A DNA stretch of 64,000 nucleotides from assembly GCF_007859735.1 (NCBI RefSeq), contig NZ_SIHI01000005.1, positions 1 through 64,000 of the forward strand, in the 5' to 3' direction. Source of the DNA: Thalassoglobus neptunius. GTDB taxonomy: Bacteria > Planctomycetota > Planctomycetia > Planctomycetales > Planctomycetaceae. Every line of letters begins with the position of its first letter. Position 1 is the first letter of the stretch. Position numbers and translations under genes: made by a program. Shown here one piece after another: positions 55,634 to 64,000 of this stretch. The notes under the pieces are model-generated. The model did no database searches, was not told the origin of the DNA, and was given only the letters and a program-made list of their open reading frames with translations.

Positions 55634-56020
55634 GGGCTTTCTCAGAAACTCTCGAGAGTTGGCGAACACACAGATTGATGCAGTTGAGCGATTTGCTCAG
55701 TCCGATGGACACGCCAGAAGGGGAAAACGCTTGTTTTGCTGAGACTCGCGACGCAGGAACGCAAAGTCAACTTTCAAGACGCCATATTGTTTTGATCGGT
55801 CGAGAGGTTTCAATCGACTTCTCACCGAGAAAACACGACATATGTCATGTTTGATGCGTTGTGGTGACCTTCTTTCGTTCAATTTCACGCGAAACTCACG
55901 CGTGTTTCCCAAGCGGGATCGTTCAGAAGCAGCAAATGCACAGTAGAGAAACACGAAGCGATCGTGGTATCCTGTGGTGTTTCCTTTTCAATCCTCACCC
56001 AAACCATTTAAGGGAGAAGT
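55634..56020. other. Divergent intergenic region
   Basis: These 387 bp lie between sthA (minus strand) and the arylsulfatase gene (plus strand). GGGAGA precedes the sulfatase ATG. A small inverted repeat CACG/CGTG lies near 55950-55965. No gene or clear promoter pair is seen. Confidence 0.45.
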
Positions 56021-57427
56021 ATGGACTCTTGTCGTTTTCTCATTTTGTTCCTGGCTATTCTTTGCGGAGGACTTCGAACCTCTGCGTCCGGTGCAGAAGA
56101 ATCGAACCCGCCCAATATCATCTACATTCTTCTCGATGATGCCGGTTACGGAGACCTGAGCTGCTATGGGCAGGAGCATTTTCAAACACCGAATATGGAT
56201 TCGCTCGCCGAGACGGGGATGAAGTTTCTCCAGCATTATTCCGGAAGCACCGTCTGTGCGCCGACCCGCTGCAGCCTGATGACCGGAAAGCACACCGGCC
56301 ATTGTGTTGTTCGTGGAAATCGCGAAGTGAAGCCCGAAGGACAGGCACCCATGCCGGCCGATACGGTGACAATCCCTCGTCTCCTCAAAAAGGCAGGCTA
56401 TGTCACCGGGATGTTCGGGAAATGGGGGCTTGGGGCTCCGGGGTCAACGTCTGATCCGACAGAACATTTTGATGTGTTCTATGGCTACAACTGCCAGCGT
56501 GAAGCACACACTTACTATCCGGAACATCTCTGGTCGAACAACGAAATGGTTGAGCTCGACGGAAAGACTTACGCTCACGATCTAATCGTCGAGCAAACCT
56601 TGAAGTTCATCCGCGATCATCGTGATGAACCTTTCTTTCTGTATGTGCCCGTGACCATTCCACATGCTGCGATGCATGTCCCTGCTGAGTCTCACGATCC
56701 ATTCCGAAAAGTCTTCCCTGAGTTTGAAGAAGTCGAAGGAGAGTATGCTGGGACCACAGTGACCAATCCCGTTGCAGCATTTGCGGGAATGATGACTCGG
56801 CTCGATGATCAAGTGGGAGATCTGTTGGAACTGGTTCGTGAACTCGGACTGGAAGAAGAGACTTTGATCATGCTGAGTTCGGACAACGGGCCGCACAAAG
56901 AAGGTGGACATAAGCCGGACTTCTTCGATTCCAACGGGCCGCTCCGAGGCCATAAACGTGACCTCTACGAAGGGGGAATTCGCGCGCCGCTTCTGGCATC
57001 TTGGAAAGGCAAGATTCCAGCTGGGAAAGTTTCCAGTCAGATCTCAGCTCACTGGGACATGCTTCCAACGTTCTGCGACCTTGCCGGAGTCGATGTTCCC
57101 TCAGACGTTGACGGAATCTCTCTCAAAGAAGAATTGATGGGGAACCCGGACAAGCAACAACCGCACGAGTACCTTTATTGGGAGTTCAGTGAACGCGGTC
57201 GAAGTCAGGCAGCACGAAAGGGTGACTGGAAAGCTGTTCGCAACAACCTGAAAGCCAATCCTGATGCTCACATTGAACTCTACAATTTGAGCGAAGACCT
57301 CGGCGAGGAGATCGACCTTTCCTCACAAGAGCCCGATGTTGTCAAGGAGATGTCCGCCATCCTGAAGGACGCACACGTCCCTTCCGCGACCTTTCCGCTG
57401 TTTGACAGCGAAGCGTCCGGAAAATAG
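56021..57427 (+). CDS. Arylsulfatase (type I, exported)
   Basis: A 468-residue sulfatase with a signal peptide (MDSCRFLILFLAILCGG). The metal site is PNIIYILLDDAGYGDLS, and the formylglycine motif is CAPTR within GSTVCAPTRCSLMTGKHTGH. GMFGKWGLGAPGS and MLSSDNGPHKEGGH supply further active-site residues, and ARKGDWKAVRNNL is the C-terminal signature. This is the canonical CxPxR form, unlike the other sulfatase in the window. Substrate is probably a sulfated polysaccharide. Confidence 0.95.
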   Translation: MDSCRFLILFLAILCGGLRTSASGAEESNPPNIIYILLDDAGYGDLSCYGQEHFQTPNMDSLAETGMKFLQHYSGSTVCAPTRCSLMTGKHTGHCVVRGNREVKPEGQAPMPADTVTIPRLLKKAGYVTGMFGKWGLGAPGSTSDPTEHFDVFYGYNCQREAHTYYPEHLWSNNEMVELDGKTYAHDLIVEQTLKFIRDHRDEPFFLYVPVTIPHAAMHVPAESHDPFRKVFPEFEEVEGEYAGTTVTNPVAAFAGMMTRLDDQVGDLLELVRELGLEEETLIMLSSDNGPHKEGGHKPDFFDSNGPLRGHKRDLYEGGIRAPLLASWKGKIPAGKVSSQISAHWDMLPTFCDLAGVDVPSDVDGISLKEELMGNPDKQQPHEYLYWEFSERGRSQAARKGDWKAVRNNLKANPDAHIELYNLSEDLGEEIDLSSQEPDVVKEMSAILKDAHVPSATFPLFDSEASGK

Positions 57428-57491
57428 TCAGCAGTGCGAGTTCATTGAGAGCAATGCTCTCGTTCGCAGCAAAGAAATAAGACGACAAACG

Positions 57492-57527
57492 AAAGCAGCC
57501 TGTCGAATTGAATCGGCAGGCTGCTTT
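57492..57527. terminator. Bidirectional terminator hairpin
   Basis: AAAGCAGCCTG (57492-57502) pairs with CAGGCTGCTTT (57517-57527), and the stem extends inward by four pairs (one T-G) to a 6-nt loop. A/T-rich sequence lies on both sides (TTTGATATTG on the right, Ts on the minus strand to the left). It lies between the convergent arylsulfatase and glycosyltransferase genes. Confidence 0.65.
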
Positions 57528-57561
57528 GATATTGATTGCGGATTTCTTGATCGTGGCGAGG

Positions 57562-58671
57562 TCAGCTTGGGACCGCTTCTGACTTTCGATCAGAGTGTGA
57601 CAACTCGGACGAGTTCCGAGCATCGGTGACTGGCTTCAGCGGGCTTTCGAGATTCTTTTCGATCCATTCGAGAAGCTCTTCTTCGCGAGAGTTTGGAACG
57701 ATCGAGGAGTCGAAGTTGACCCGCCGACCAACAATGTAAGGCGGACGGGCACGAACCTGATCGTAAATTCGAATGGCGTACTCTCCCAGAATTCCGATTC
57801 CCAATGCGTTCAGTGCACCGAAAAGCGATGCAACGATGGTCAGCGAAGCCCAACCGGGAATAGCGAGACCGGTGAACAACTTGTGATACAGCGTGAACGC
57901 TGTCACTCCCAGGCACGTCATCAGGGAGACCGTCGCAATGACATAAAACATGGACAGCGGGACACTCGAAAACGAAAAGATCGCTGTTTTGGCAAGCCGA
58001 AATAGTCCCATCATCGAAACGCGAGGTGTGTCGTCGTGCCGACGTCCACGTTCGACGGGAATTCCGATCTGTCGAAATCCGACCCAACTCCGCAGGCCGG
58101 GAAAGTATCGGTCACGGTCTCGAAGCTGAGTCATCTCCGAAGCGACTGCTCTGTCGAGGAGTCCGAAGTTGCCGGCATCCATGGGCATTTTCGTCGATGA
58201 AACCGTATTCAGAACGCGGTAAAACGCCGTGAATAGAAAACGTTTCACGACGTTCTCTTTGCGGCTGTGTCGAATTGCGTAGACGACGTCGTAGCCGCTT
58301 TCCCACTTTTGAACGAAATCGACAATCGCGGCGGGATCATCCTGCAGATCGGAATCCATCACGATGACAGCATCGCCGCTCGCATGCGCGACACCGGCTT
58401 CAACGGCCGCCTGATGTCCGAAGTTTCGCGAAAAGTGAAGCCCCTTGACGGTACCATGCTGGTTGGCCAGCCGATCGAGAATCTGCTCACTGTCGTCTGA
58501 CGATCCGTCGTTGACGAACACGATTTCGTAACGTCCGCCGCATTGCTTCAATGCGGAGTCAACGCGCTCGTGAAGTTCGTCGAGGACGTCCGCTTCATTG
58601 TAGGCAGGGAGAACAACCGAGATTTTCCGTTGGTTCGAATTTGTTCGCAGGGCAAGTTCGGTTCGAGTCAT
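57562..58671 (-). CDS. Polyprenyl-phosphate glycosyltransferase (GT2, GtrB/DPM-like)
   Basis: A 369-residue GT2 that probably moves a hexose onto polyprenyl phosphate. The catalytic part has VVLPAYNEADVLDEL, VNDGSSDDSE and the DxD-type motif VMDSDLQDDP. Two membrane helices follow near residues 235-320 (FYVIATVSLMTCLGVTAF and ASLTIVASLFGALNALG), and the GILGEYAIRIYDQVRARPPYIV segment is typical of the GtrB family. The tail is charged. It overlaps the methyltransferase gene as ATGA and may feed the membrane protein encoded at 59794. Confidence 0.93.
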   Translation of the reverse strand: MTRTELALRTNSNQRKISVVLPAYNEADVLDELHERVDSALKQCGGRYEIVFVNDGSSDDSEQILDRLANQHGTVKGLHFSRNFGHQAAVEAGVAHASGDAVIVMDSDLQDDPAAIVDFVQKWESGYDVVYAIRHSRKENVVKRFLFTAFYRVLNTVSSTKMPMDAGNFGLLDRAVASEMTQLRDRDRYFPGLRSWVGFRQIGIPVERGRRHDDTPRVSMMGLFRLAKTAIFSFSSVPLSMFYVIATVSLMTCLGVTAFTLYHKLFTGLAIPGWASLTIVASLFGALNALGIGILGEYAIRIYDQVRARPPYIVGRRVNFDSSIVPNSREEELLEWIEKNLESPLKPVTDARNSSELSHSDRKSEAVPS

Positions 58672-59390
58672 TTGGTCAAGACTCCCACTACGGACAGGCC
58701 GACAGGTACAGGCACGCGATCCATCATCCAGCGTTCCGCAGCTGCCAGACGCAGAAGCATCCCGTTGGTCGTGTTCGACACGCGCGGAAACTCTGCGCTT
58801 CGCTGGCGAGGGACAATTTTCTCATAGCTTCTGACAGCGACTGCGGCCGGAAGCGTAAAGGCATTCCAGTGTGTTAACCGTTTGACTTGAAGTCCGGCTT
58901 CGGTTGCTTGATCTCGAAGCATCTTCATTGTGTAGCGGCGGTAGTGTCCGAGAGCCTCGTCCCAATCACTGAACATCCACTGGTACGCCGGGACAGTAAT
59001 GATTGCGCCGCCACTCGGTTCGAGTGCGGTGGCGACGTTTTTCAGAACCGCGACCGGGTCTTCAATGTGTTCGATAACATCGAGAAGAACGACTGCCCGA
59101 AGCGAGTTGTCTTCGACGGGCCAGGGTTGCGCCAGATCGTGAAGTCCGGCCTTCAGTCCTCGTGATTCGGCGAACTCGACTGATTCCGGCATCACGTCGA
59201 AGCCTTCGACGTCGTAACCCATTTCTCGAAACGTGATCAGATTTCTGGCAGAACCGACTCCCCCTTCGACGAGTCGTCCCGGTGCCGGAAAGTGTTTGTT
59301 GAGAAGTCTGACGGCCAGGTCACGCTTCGCGACGTGCCACCAATAGGACTCTTCGAGGTCCTTCAATTCATCCAAGTGTGCAACTTGCAT
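58668..59390 (-). CDS. Class I SAM-dependent methyltransferase
   Basis: A 240-residue methyltransferase. The SAM site reads LVEGGVGSARNLITFREMG, an acidic DVMPESVEF segment follows, and RAVVLLDVIEHIEDPVAVLKN is motif II/III of Rossmann methyltransferases. The C-terminus is basic and hydrophobic (NGMLLRLAAAERWMMD). It starts the operon with the glycosyltransferase. A saccharide or lipid target is likely from context, but not proved. Confidence 0.88.
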   Translation of the reverse strand: MQVAHLDELKDLEESYWWHVAKRDLAVRLLNKHFPAPGRLVEGGVGSARNLITFREMGYDVEGFDVMPESVEFAESRGLKAGLHDLAQPWPVEDNSLRAVVLLDVIEHIEDPVAVLKNVATALEPSGGAIITVPAYQWMFSDWDEALGHYRRYTMKMLRDQATEAGLQVKRLTHWNAFTLPAAVAVRSYEKIVPRQRSAEFPRVSNTTNGMLLRLAAAERWMMDRVPVPVGLSVVGVLTK

Positions 59391-59793
59391 TGTGTGTCCG
59401 ATCTCGGGGCTTTCGGTTTCAGCGATGGGGAATTGGCCATCGGTTGACCGAAAGCGATTCCAGAAATTCCGTCAGGAGTCGATTCGACTGTAAAATTCCG
59501 GGAGACACTTTGTCGGTGTCGTGAGTGGAATTTGAATTCGTCTCAAACATCTATCTCACGAACATGCTGCGAGGAGCGATTCGCGCGAGACGTTGGCTTT
59601 CTGCAACGTGATTCTCGCCTGAATGAAAGGAAGATGGCGGTCGTAGTGATTGTGAGTGTTTCGTTTTCACAACCTTCGCTGTTTCGAAGTGTGCTTTCGC
59701 TCTTTTGAGACGCTTCGAGTGTGGCGGACTATGTTCTCAACTGTGATCCCAATAGAGGTTGTACCGCGATTGGACTGACTCTCGGAAATTCTT
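59391..59793. other. Divergent intergenic region
   Basis: These 403 bp separate the methyltransferase gene from the membrane-protein gene. A 25-codon ATG frame at 59634 has GGAAG immediately before it but no other support. I see no clear promoter, repeat or RNA gene. Confidence 0.45.
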
Positions 59794-61587
59794 ATGACAT
59801 CTGAACCGGCTTCTCAGGGGCCAACCTCAATGGAACCGTCATCCCGGCGGAGAATGACCATCGGCCTTTGGGGCGTGTTGGCGATCCTGCTTCTGATCAA
59901 CATTCCCGTTGTGCTTTGCTTGCACCTCACGTGTGACTCTGCGTTGTACGATCTGCAGGCGCAATGCGCATTCGATGGTGGAGTCCTTTATCGGGATATG
60001 ATTGAGCCCAACTTCCCGGGGATTGTCTGGATTCATATGCTCATTCGCTCGTTCGCAGGATGGTCGAGCGTGGCGTTGCGGGCAGTTGATCTCTGCGTCG
60101 TCGCTGGAATCGTGGCTGTCCTCGGAAGTCTGATGCGCAAGTCGGATGAATCTGTGTTCAGCTTGCGAATGGGCTTCGTGGCTGTCTCGATTTTTGCTTT
60201 ACATCTCGGGCTTCTGGAATGGTGTCACTGTCAACGTGATCTCTGGATGCTTCTTCCGTGTCTTCTCGCGACGCAGGTTCGACTGAATCGATGGAACGCA
60301 CTTCGGCAAGAGGAGGAGGTCTCGCGATTATCGACGAGCAGCTTCTCGGAAGGATGCCTCTGGGCGATTGCCTTCTGGATCAAACCGCATATCGCCGTGC
60401 CTGCGCTTCTGGTGATTGCGATGTCGTACTGCTTTGCTGGGACAGTGAAAACGAAGCTTCGCGATGCGGCCGGTGTTTTGGCCGGTGGCGTGATTGTTGG
60501 AATGCTTGGAATTCTCTGGATGGTACAGACCGGAGCTTGGGAACCGTTCTGGGTGATGCAGCTGGAGTGGAATCCGGAGTACCTGCGGATCGGTCGGAGC
60601 AAAACGACCTGGAGCAAGCTGGAAGAAATCTGGTGGGCATTCTCTCCCTGGAACTGGTTTCATCTCATCGCGGTTTGTCTCACGATCCAGACGATGACGC
60701 GCTTCTTTCGTGACTCCGGACGTCGTGACCTGTTGGCGGGAGAAGAGGCTCGATCGCAAATGGGGCAGTTGCTCTTAATGGCTCTTTACGTGGGCTGGGT
60801 GATTCAAACGATGACTCTGCAGTTCCCGTTTATGTACGTGCATGTCCCCTGCATCATTCTGGCGATTGGAGTGTCGGGAACGATGAATGTGAGCCTGGAG
60901 TACCGTCCGATGGTGACAGCGTTCGCGTCGTTCCTGCTCATTCTTATGGGAATCTCTTCCCCGATTCTGTCACCCACGCGACTTGCGAACTGGAAGGATT
61001 GCGTCACGAAAGGGCCGACGCCAGAAGTTCGTTCTCGGATTCAGATTGAACCCGATCCCGATTGGGAACATCTCGAGCCGGTGATTGAATTCCTCTCGCA
61101 GAAGAATTTGCAAGATGGAGATGTCACTGCATACAGCAACAATCTGGTCCTGTTGTACTCACAACTCGGGTTGCGGCCATCGACTCGCTATGTGTTCCTC
61201 GATGTGCTGATTCGTCTGTTTCATAGCAAGCATGGCGAAATTCATGACACTCTTGAGGCATGCCAGCATCGCTACGTCGTCTCTTCGCTTCGAGATGCAG
61301 GGATGACGAAAGAAGCAATCGCAACACCTGAAGATCCGAAAACGCGACTTCCCGAAGCGTTCCCTGAGAGTGCCCTGAAGACTTTCCCGTTCACGCAGCC
61401 CGTCGTCTTCCGATCGGACCACTATCTCGTGCATGAGGTTACAGAACCGGTCGGAGAACTGGCGACCAAGCATCTCAAAGACTTCCCGGATGCGTCAGAC
61501 GATGAACGGGCCAAAGACTCAATGCAGAGCGAGGATCAAAGTCAGCTCAGCGCCGATGTGGTCTCTGCGGTCAATGTCCGCAATTGA
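59794..61587 (+). CDS. Polytopic membrane protein, GT-C-like
   Basis: A 597-residue integral membrane protein with about ten hydrophobic segments. The first external loop contains CDSALYDLQAQCAFDGG and YRDMIEPNFPGIVWIH, a pattern similar to ArnT/GT-C sugar transferases that use polyprenyl-linked donors. The C-terminal 180 residues form a soluble domain. It is transcribed divergently from the GtrB-like and methyltransferase genes, which could supply its lipid-linked sugar. Function inferred, not shown. Confidence 0.8.
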   Translation: MTSEPASQGPTSMEPSSRRRMTIGLWGVLAILLLINIPVVLCLHLTCDSALYDLQAQCAFDGGVLYRDMIEPNFPGIVWIHMLIRSFAGWSSVALRAVDLCVVAGIVAVLGSLMRKSDESVFSLRMGFVAVSIFALHLGLLEWCHCQRDLWMLLPCLLATQVRLNRWNALRQEEEVSRLSTSSFSEGCLWAIAFWIKPHIAVPALLVIAMSYCFAGTVKTKLRDAAGVLAGGVIVGMLGILWMVQTGAWEPFWVMQLEWNPEYLRIGRSKTTWSKLEEIWWAFSPWNWFHLIAVCLTIQTMTRFFRDSGRRDLLAGEEARSQMGQLLLMALYVGWVIQTMTLQFPFMYVHVPCIILAIGVSGTMNVSLEYRPMVTAFASFLLILMGISSPILSPTRLANWKDCVTKGPTPEVRSRIQIEPDPDWEHLEPVIEFLSQKNLQDGDVTAYSNNLVLLYSQLGLRPSTRYVFLDVLIRLFHSKHGEIHDTLEACQHRYVVSSLRDAGMTKEAIATPEDPKTRLPEAFPESALKTFPFTQPVVFRSDHYLVHEVTEPVGELATKHLKDFPDASDDERAKDSMQSEDQSQLSADVVSAVNVRN

Positions 61588-61686
61588 TCGACTGTTGTGC
61601 TTGATCGGCATACATCCCAACTCGCTTTATGGAATACAAGCTGCTCCCGATCTTATTGACGGCCTCTGTCCAACGATGAGGAAACT

Positions 61687-62778
61687 CTAGGTTTCGAGTT
61701 CAACCAGCTGCGGAGAAGTGGTCGGGGCCGGCAATTCTTCGGCCATTTCCTCGGGCGTCAGCTGGGGAGGTCCGAAGATCGTCGTCCAGGCGGATGCCGC
61801 GAATCCGGAAAGTGTTCCGAACGTTGCATCCACAGCTGACGGTTCGTACCCGCAGTGGACCATGCAGTCCTGACAGCGTTCGTTTCCGCTGGCGCGTCCG
61901 TACTGGTCCCATTCGACCGTATTCATCAACTCTTCGAAGGTCTCAGCGTATCCATCCTGCAGCAGATAGCACGGCTTCTGCCAGCCGAACAGGTTATAAG
62001 TCGGGTTGCCCCACGGGGTGCATTCGAGGTCCCACTTGCCTTTGAGGAATTCAATAAACAACGGCGACTGATTGAAGACCCAGCGACGTTTTGCGTTCCC
62101 GAGGATTTTGCGAAACAGGTTGATCGTTCCGGTTCGCGACAAGAAGTGTTCCTGATCGGGAGCTTTCTCGTACTGGTAGCCCGGTGACAACATCATCCCT
62201 TCCACACCGAGGTCCATAAGCGTGTCGAACATCTCCTGGAGACGTTCCGGATCGGCATTGCTGAAGACAGTCGTGTTTGTTGTGACCCGAAATCCCTTCT
62301 TGACTGCGGTTTCGATCGCGGCAATCGCGACATCGTAAACTCCGTCACGACAGACGGCGTGGTCGTGGTCTTCGCGCGTTCCATCGAGGTGAACCGAGAA
62401 CGACAAATGCTTCGATGGCTTGAATCGATGCAAATGCTTTTCGAGGAGAATCGCGTTCGTACACAGGTAGATGTATTTTCCGCGAGCGACGAGTTCATCA
62501 ACGATCTTGTCGATGTCGGGATGCAGAAGTGGTTCGCCCCCCGGAATCGAGACGATCGGTGCTCCGCATTCCTCAACAGCCCGAATGCAATCTTCTACCG
62601 AAAGATGCCGTTTGAGTGTTTCGGCCGGGTATTGAATTTTTCCGCATCCGGCGCACGCCAGATTGCAACGAAACAATGGTTCGAGCATTAAGACCAGAGG
62701 ATACTGCTTGCGCCGACGCAGCTTTTGCTTCAGCACATAAGACGCCACGGTCCACATCTGGGATACGGGGACTGCCAT
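61687..62778 (-). CDS. hpnH: Adenosyl-hopene transferase HpnH (radical SAM)
   Basis: Joins the 5'-deoxyadenosyl group of SAM to diploptene, the first step of C35 hopanoid side-chain synthesis. The 363-residue protein has the radical-SAM CxxxCxxC at 38-45 (CNLACAGCG) and [10 protein letters not shown]. The long C-terminal part has [31 protein letters not shown] and [17 protein letters not shown], all characteristic of HpnH. No other hopanoid gene is in the window. Hopanoids are reported in some planctomycetes. Confidence 0.95.
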   Translation of the reverse strand: MAVPVSQMWTVASYVLKQKLRRRKQYPLVLMLEPLFRCNLACAGCGKIQYPAETLKRHLSVEDCIRAVEECGAPIVSIPGGEPLLHPDIDKIVDELVARGKYIYLCTNAILLEKHLHRFKPSKHLSFSVHLDGTREDHDHAVCRDGVYDVAIAAIETAVKKGFRVTTNTTVFSNADPERLQEMFDTLMDLGVEGMMLSPGYQYEKAPDQEHFLSRTGTINLFRKILGNAKRRWVFNQSPLFIEFLKGKWDLECTPWGNPTYNLFGWQKPCYLLQDGYAETFEELMNTVEWDQYGRASGNERCQDCMVHCGYEPSAVDATFGTLSGFAASAWTTIFGPPQLTPEEMAEELPAPTTSPQLVELET

Positions 62779-63011
62779 TGATCCGGGTCACTTTTCGAAG
62801 GGGATAAGAGAATCGAGAGTTTTGATCGCCAGTGATAGCAGGTCCAGCGCCTGTCGTCAGCGCGAATCGCACGTCGAATTCGCGGATTCGCCACTCTCAC
62901 AGAAGAGGCGGCAACCTGGAGAATGAGGGTATTCAAGCGACTCCAGAAGACATATTCTCCAACGTTGATTCAATTCTCTTTGGAATGATCCCACAGTTCG
63001 GAGTTTTCACA

Positions 63012-63440
63012 ATGGCGGCCAAGAAGTCGGACAAGTCCCAAAAGGGCAAGCAAAAAGCCAATTCCAAGTCTCGCAGCCCGGTCGAACGAATCGTCGTCTG
63101 GGGCGGGATTCTGCTGTTGCTCGCACTTGTGGCGACTGAGGGATACGCTCGTTACAGCTACACAACTTCGCTTGAAAAGCTGCGAAGTGAACTTCAAAAA
63201 GATGAAGCTGGCGACCGAGAGCCGTTGACTGTCGAAGAGGCCAAAAGCCTGATTGTCGGATCTCCCGCAGAGTCGACCGCTGGAAACCGGATGACTTTTC
63301 AGTTCCGCGGTCTGATCAAAGACTTCGGGTCGATTCACCTCACCTTCGATCCCAATCAGATGAACATCACCGGGCTGGAAACCGAACAGGTGGAAGAAGA
63401 GCCGGTCGAAGAAGAACCTGTCGAAGAGGGAGCGGAATGA
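63012..63440 (+). CDS. Single-pass membrane hypothetical protein with acidic tail
   Basis: About 142 residues from the ATG at 63012, with GGAG about 9 nt upstream; the longer frame from 62832 adds 60 residues that look untranslated. The start is Lys/Ser-rich (MAAKKSDKSQKGKQKANSK), with one helix near residues 28-46 (VVWGGILLLLALVATEGYA). An external domain of about 80 residues follows (MTFQFRGLIKDFGSIHLTF). The end is a Glu/Pro repeat (EEEPVEEEPVEE). Family not recognised. Confidence 0.72.
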   Translation: MAAKKSDKSQKGKQKANSKSRSPVERIVVWGGILLLLALVATEGYARYSYTTSLEKLRSELQKDEAGDREPLTVEEAKSLIVGSPAESTAGNRMTFQFRGLIKDFGSIHLTFDPNQMNITGLETEQVEEEPVEEEPVEEGAE

Positions 63441-63483
63441 CCGAGACCGCTCCAAGCGGAGTGATAAGGCCATTCAATCAAGA

Positions 63484-63555
63484 GCGGGTGACGGGATTTG
63501 AACCCGCGACCTTTAGCTTGGGAAGCTAACGCTCTGCCAGCTGAGCTACACCCGC
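63484..63555 (-). tRNA. tRNA-Gly (CCC)
   Basis: The minus strand gives a complete 72-nt cloverleaf. The acceptor stem is GCGGGTG/CACCCGC, the D arm GCTC/GAGC, the anticodon stem TTAGC/GCTAA around loop TTCCCAA, and the T arm GCGGG/CCCGT around TTCAAAT. The anticodon CCC (63520-63522) reads GGG glycine codons. No CCA is encoded after the acceptor stem. Confidence 0.93.
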
Positions 63556-63653
63556 GATGTGATCAATCGTAGCCATCGAAAGATGGTTTCGGCAAGCATC
63601 TCAACGATGAAACCATGCGAGGCATTCGTGTCGTTTTCGATCCTGTCAAACGG

Positions 63654-64000
63654 TCAAGAAATTGCGTCGTCCGCTTTGAAATCGCGCAGGTGTTGTTTGA
63701 AGGTTTCGATGAGGCGGCTTTGAAAGCGGTAGGGGTTCCAGGCCATGGCGATGACACGGGTTGGTTTCGGGTCGGTCAGGGTGCGGTAGGCTCGGCTTTT
63801 GTCGTGGTCTCGCTGGCGAGCCATTCTGGGGATGAGGCTGATTCCATGGTTTAAGGAGACAAGTTCCTGCACCGAGGCGAGTTGGCTTGTCTTTTCGATG
63901 GTGAGTGGGCAGACCGCGCGTTGTTCACAGAAGCTGCGGACGTTTCCTGTCAGGCAATGGGCTTCGCTCAGAAGGACGAATGGAATTCCTTCGAGGTCGG
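63654..64000 (-). CDS. OxyR-like LysR-family regulator, C-terminal part (cut by window edge)
   Basis: The minus strand carries an open frame that ends at TGA 63654 and runs past the right edge, giving 115 codons with no start. The sequence IPFVLLSEAHCLTGNVRSFC followed by SLNHGISLIPRMA matches the regulatory domain of OxyR. The Cys in AHCL and the Cys nine residues later align with the two redox cysteines of E. coli OxyR (Cys199 and Cys208). The end of the domain reads AMAWNPYRFQSRLIETF. It is likely a peroxide sensor; the DNA-binding part is outside the window. Confidence 0.85.
   Translation of the reverse strand, partial: DLEGIPFVLLSEAHCLTGNVRSFCEQRAVCPLTIEKTSQLASVQELVSLNHGISLIPRMARQRDHDKSRAYRTLTDPKPTRVIAMAWNPYRFQSRLIETFKQHLRDFKADDAIS

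Noticed and set aside
59634-59711. 25-codon hydrophobic peptide frame with GGAAG before the ATG
   Set aside because: The spacing to the ATG is too short, the peptide has no clear membrane helix and nothing else supports it.

Overview
The window looks like a chromosomal segment of a planctomycete (Planctomycetota, probably order Planctomycetales). The evidence is the protein repertoire: two gene pairs coding for a planctomycete cytochrome-c/DUF1549/DUF1553 protein followed by a DUF1501 protein, a PVC-type CxxCH haem protein fused to a ThuA domain, exported sulfatases, a Gfo/Idh/MocA oxidoreductase, a Hanks-type kinase, an FHA protein and a lysine/alanine-rich histone-like protein. No genus can be assigned from sequence reading alone. 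Genes are densely packed on both strands with short operons. There is one tRNA gene and no rRNA, CRISPR array or prophage.

Layout. 1-112: end of an insertion sequence whose transposase runs off the left edge. 0.2-6.2 kb: glycosyltransferase, smpB, a planctomycete hypothetical, a Lys/Ala-rich DNA-binding-like protein, a polytopic membrane protein and an SLC13-type transporter. 6.4-10.9 kb: first cytochrome-c/DUF1553 plus DUF1501 pair. 11-20 kb: RbsD/FucU-like protein, zinc-ribbon membrane protein, FHA protein, PH-like membrane protein, archaeal-type phosphoglycerate mutase, TIM-barrel sugar isomerase, an exported lectin-fold protein, a 38-residue membrane peptide and a CbiX-like chelatase. 20-24.5 kb: Ser/Thr kinase, apt, RluA-type pseudouridine synthase and an APH-fold protein. 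24.6-33.8 kb: a probable sugar-oxidation locus, with a Gfo/Idh/MocA dehydrogenase, a 1484-residue ThuA/propeller/HEAT/haem protein and a dihaem propeller protein transcribed away from a XylR-like AraC-family regulator. 33.9-38.8 kb: dynamin-like GTPase, an exported toroid-like protein and a membrane protein. 39-49.5 kb: kbl, dus, an OleC-like ligase with a small partner, ricT/Minf_1886 genes, a sulfatase, a HAD phosphatase and plsY. 49.7-54.1 kb: second cytochrome-c/DUF1553 plus DUF1501 pair. 54.2-63.6 kb: sthA, arylsulfatase, lipid-linked-sugar-type glycosyltransferase with a methyltransferase, a large membrane protein, hpnH and tRNA-Gly(CCC). The right edge cuts an OxyR-like regulator.

The most unusual non-coding signal is a family of three dispersed repeats of about 102 bp (11871, 19985, 54131). 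They lie in intergenic DNA in the same orientation. Each can fold into nested stems, and the bases that form the stems differ between copies, which suggests that structure is conserved rather than primary sequence. The most interesting gene context is the 24.6-33.8 kb locus, where a sugar-type regulator and dehydrogenase are linked to exported haem proteins.
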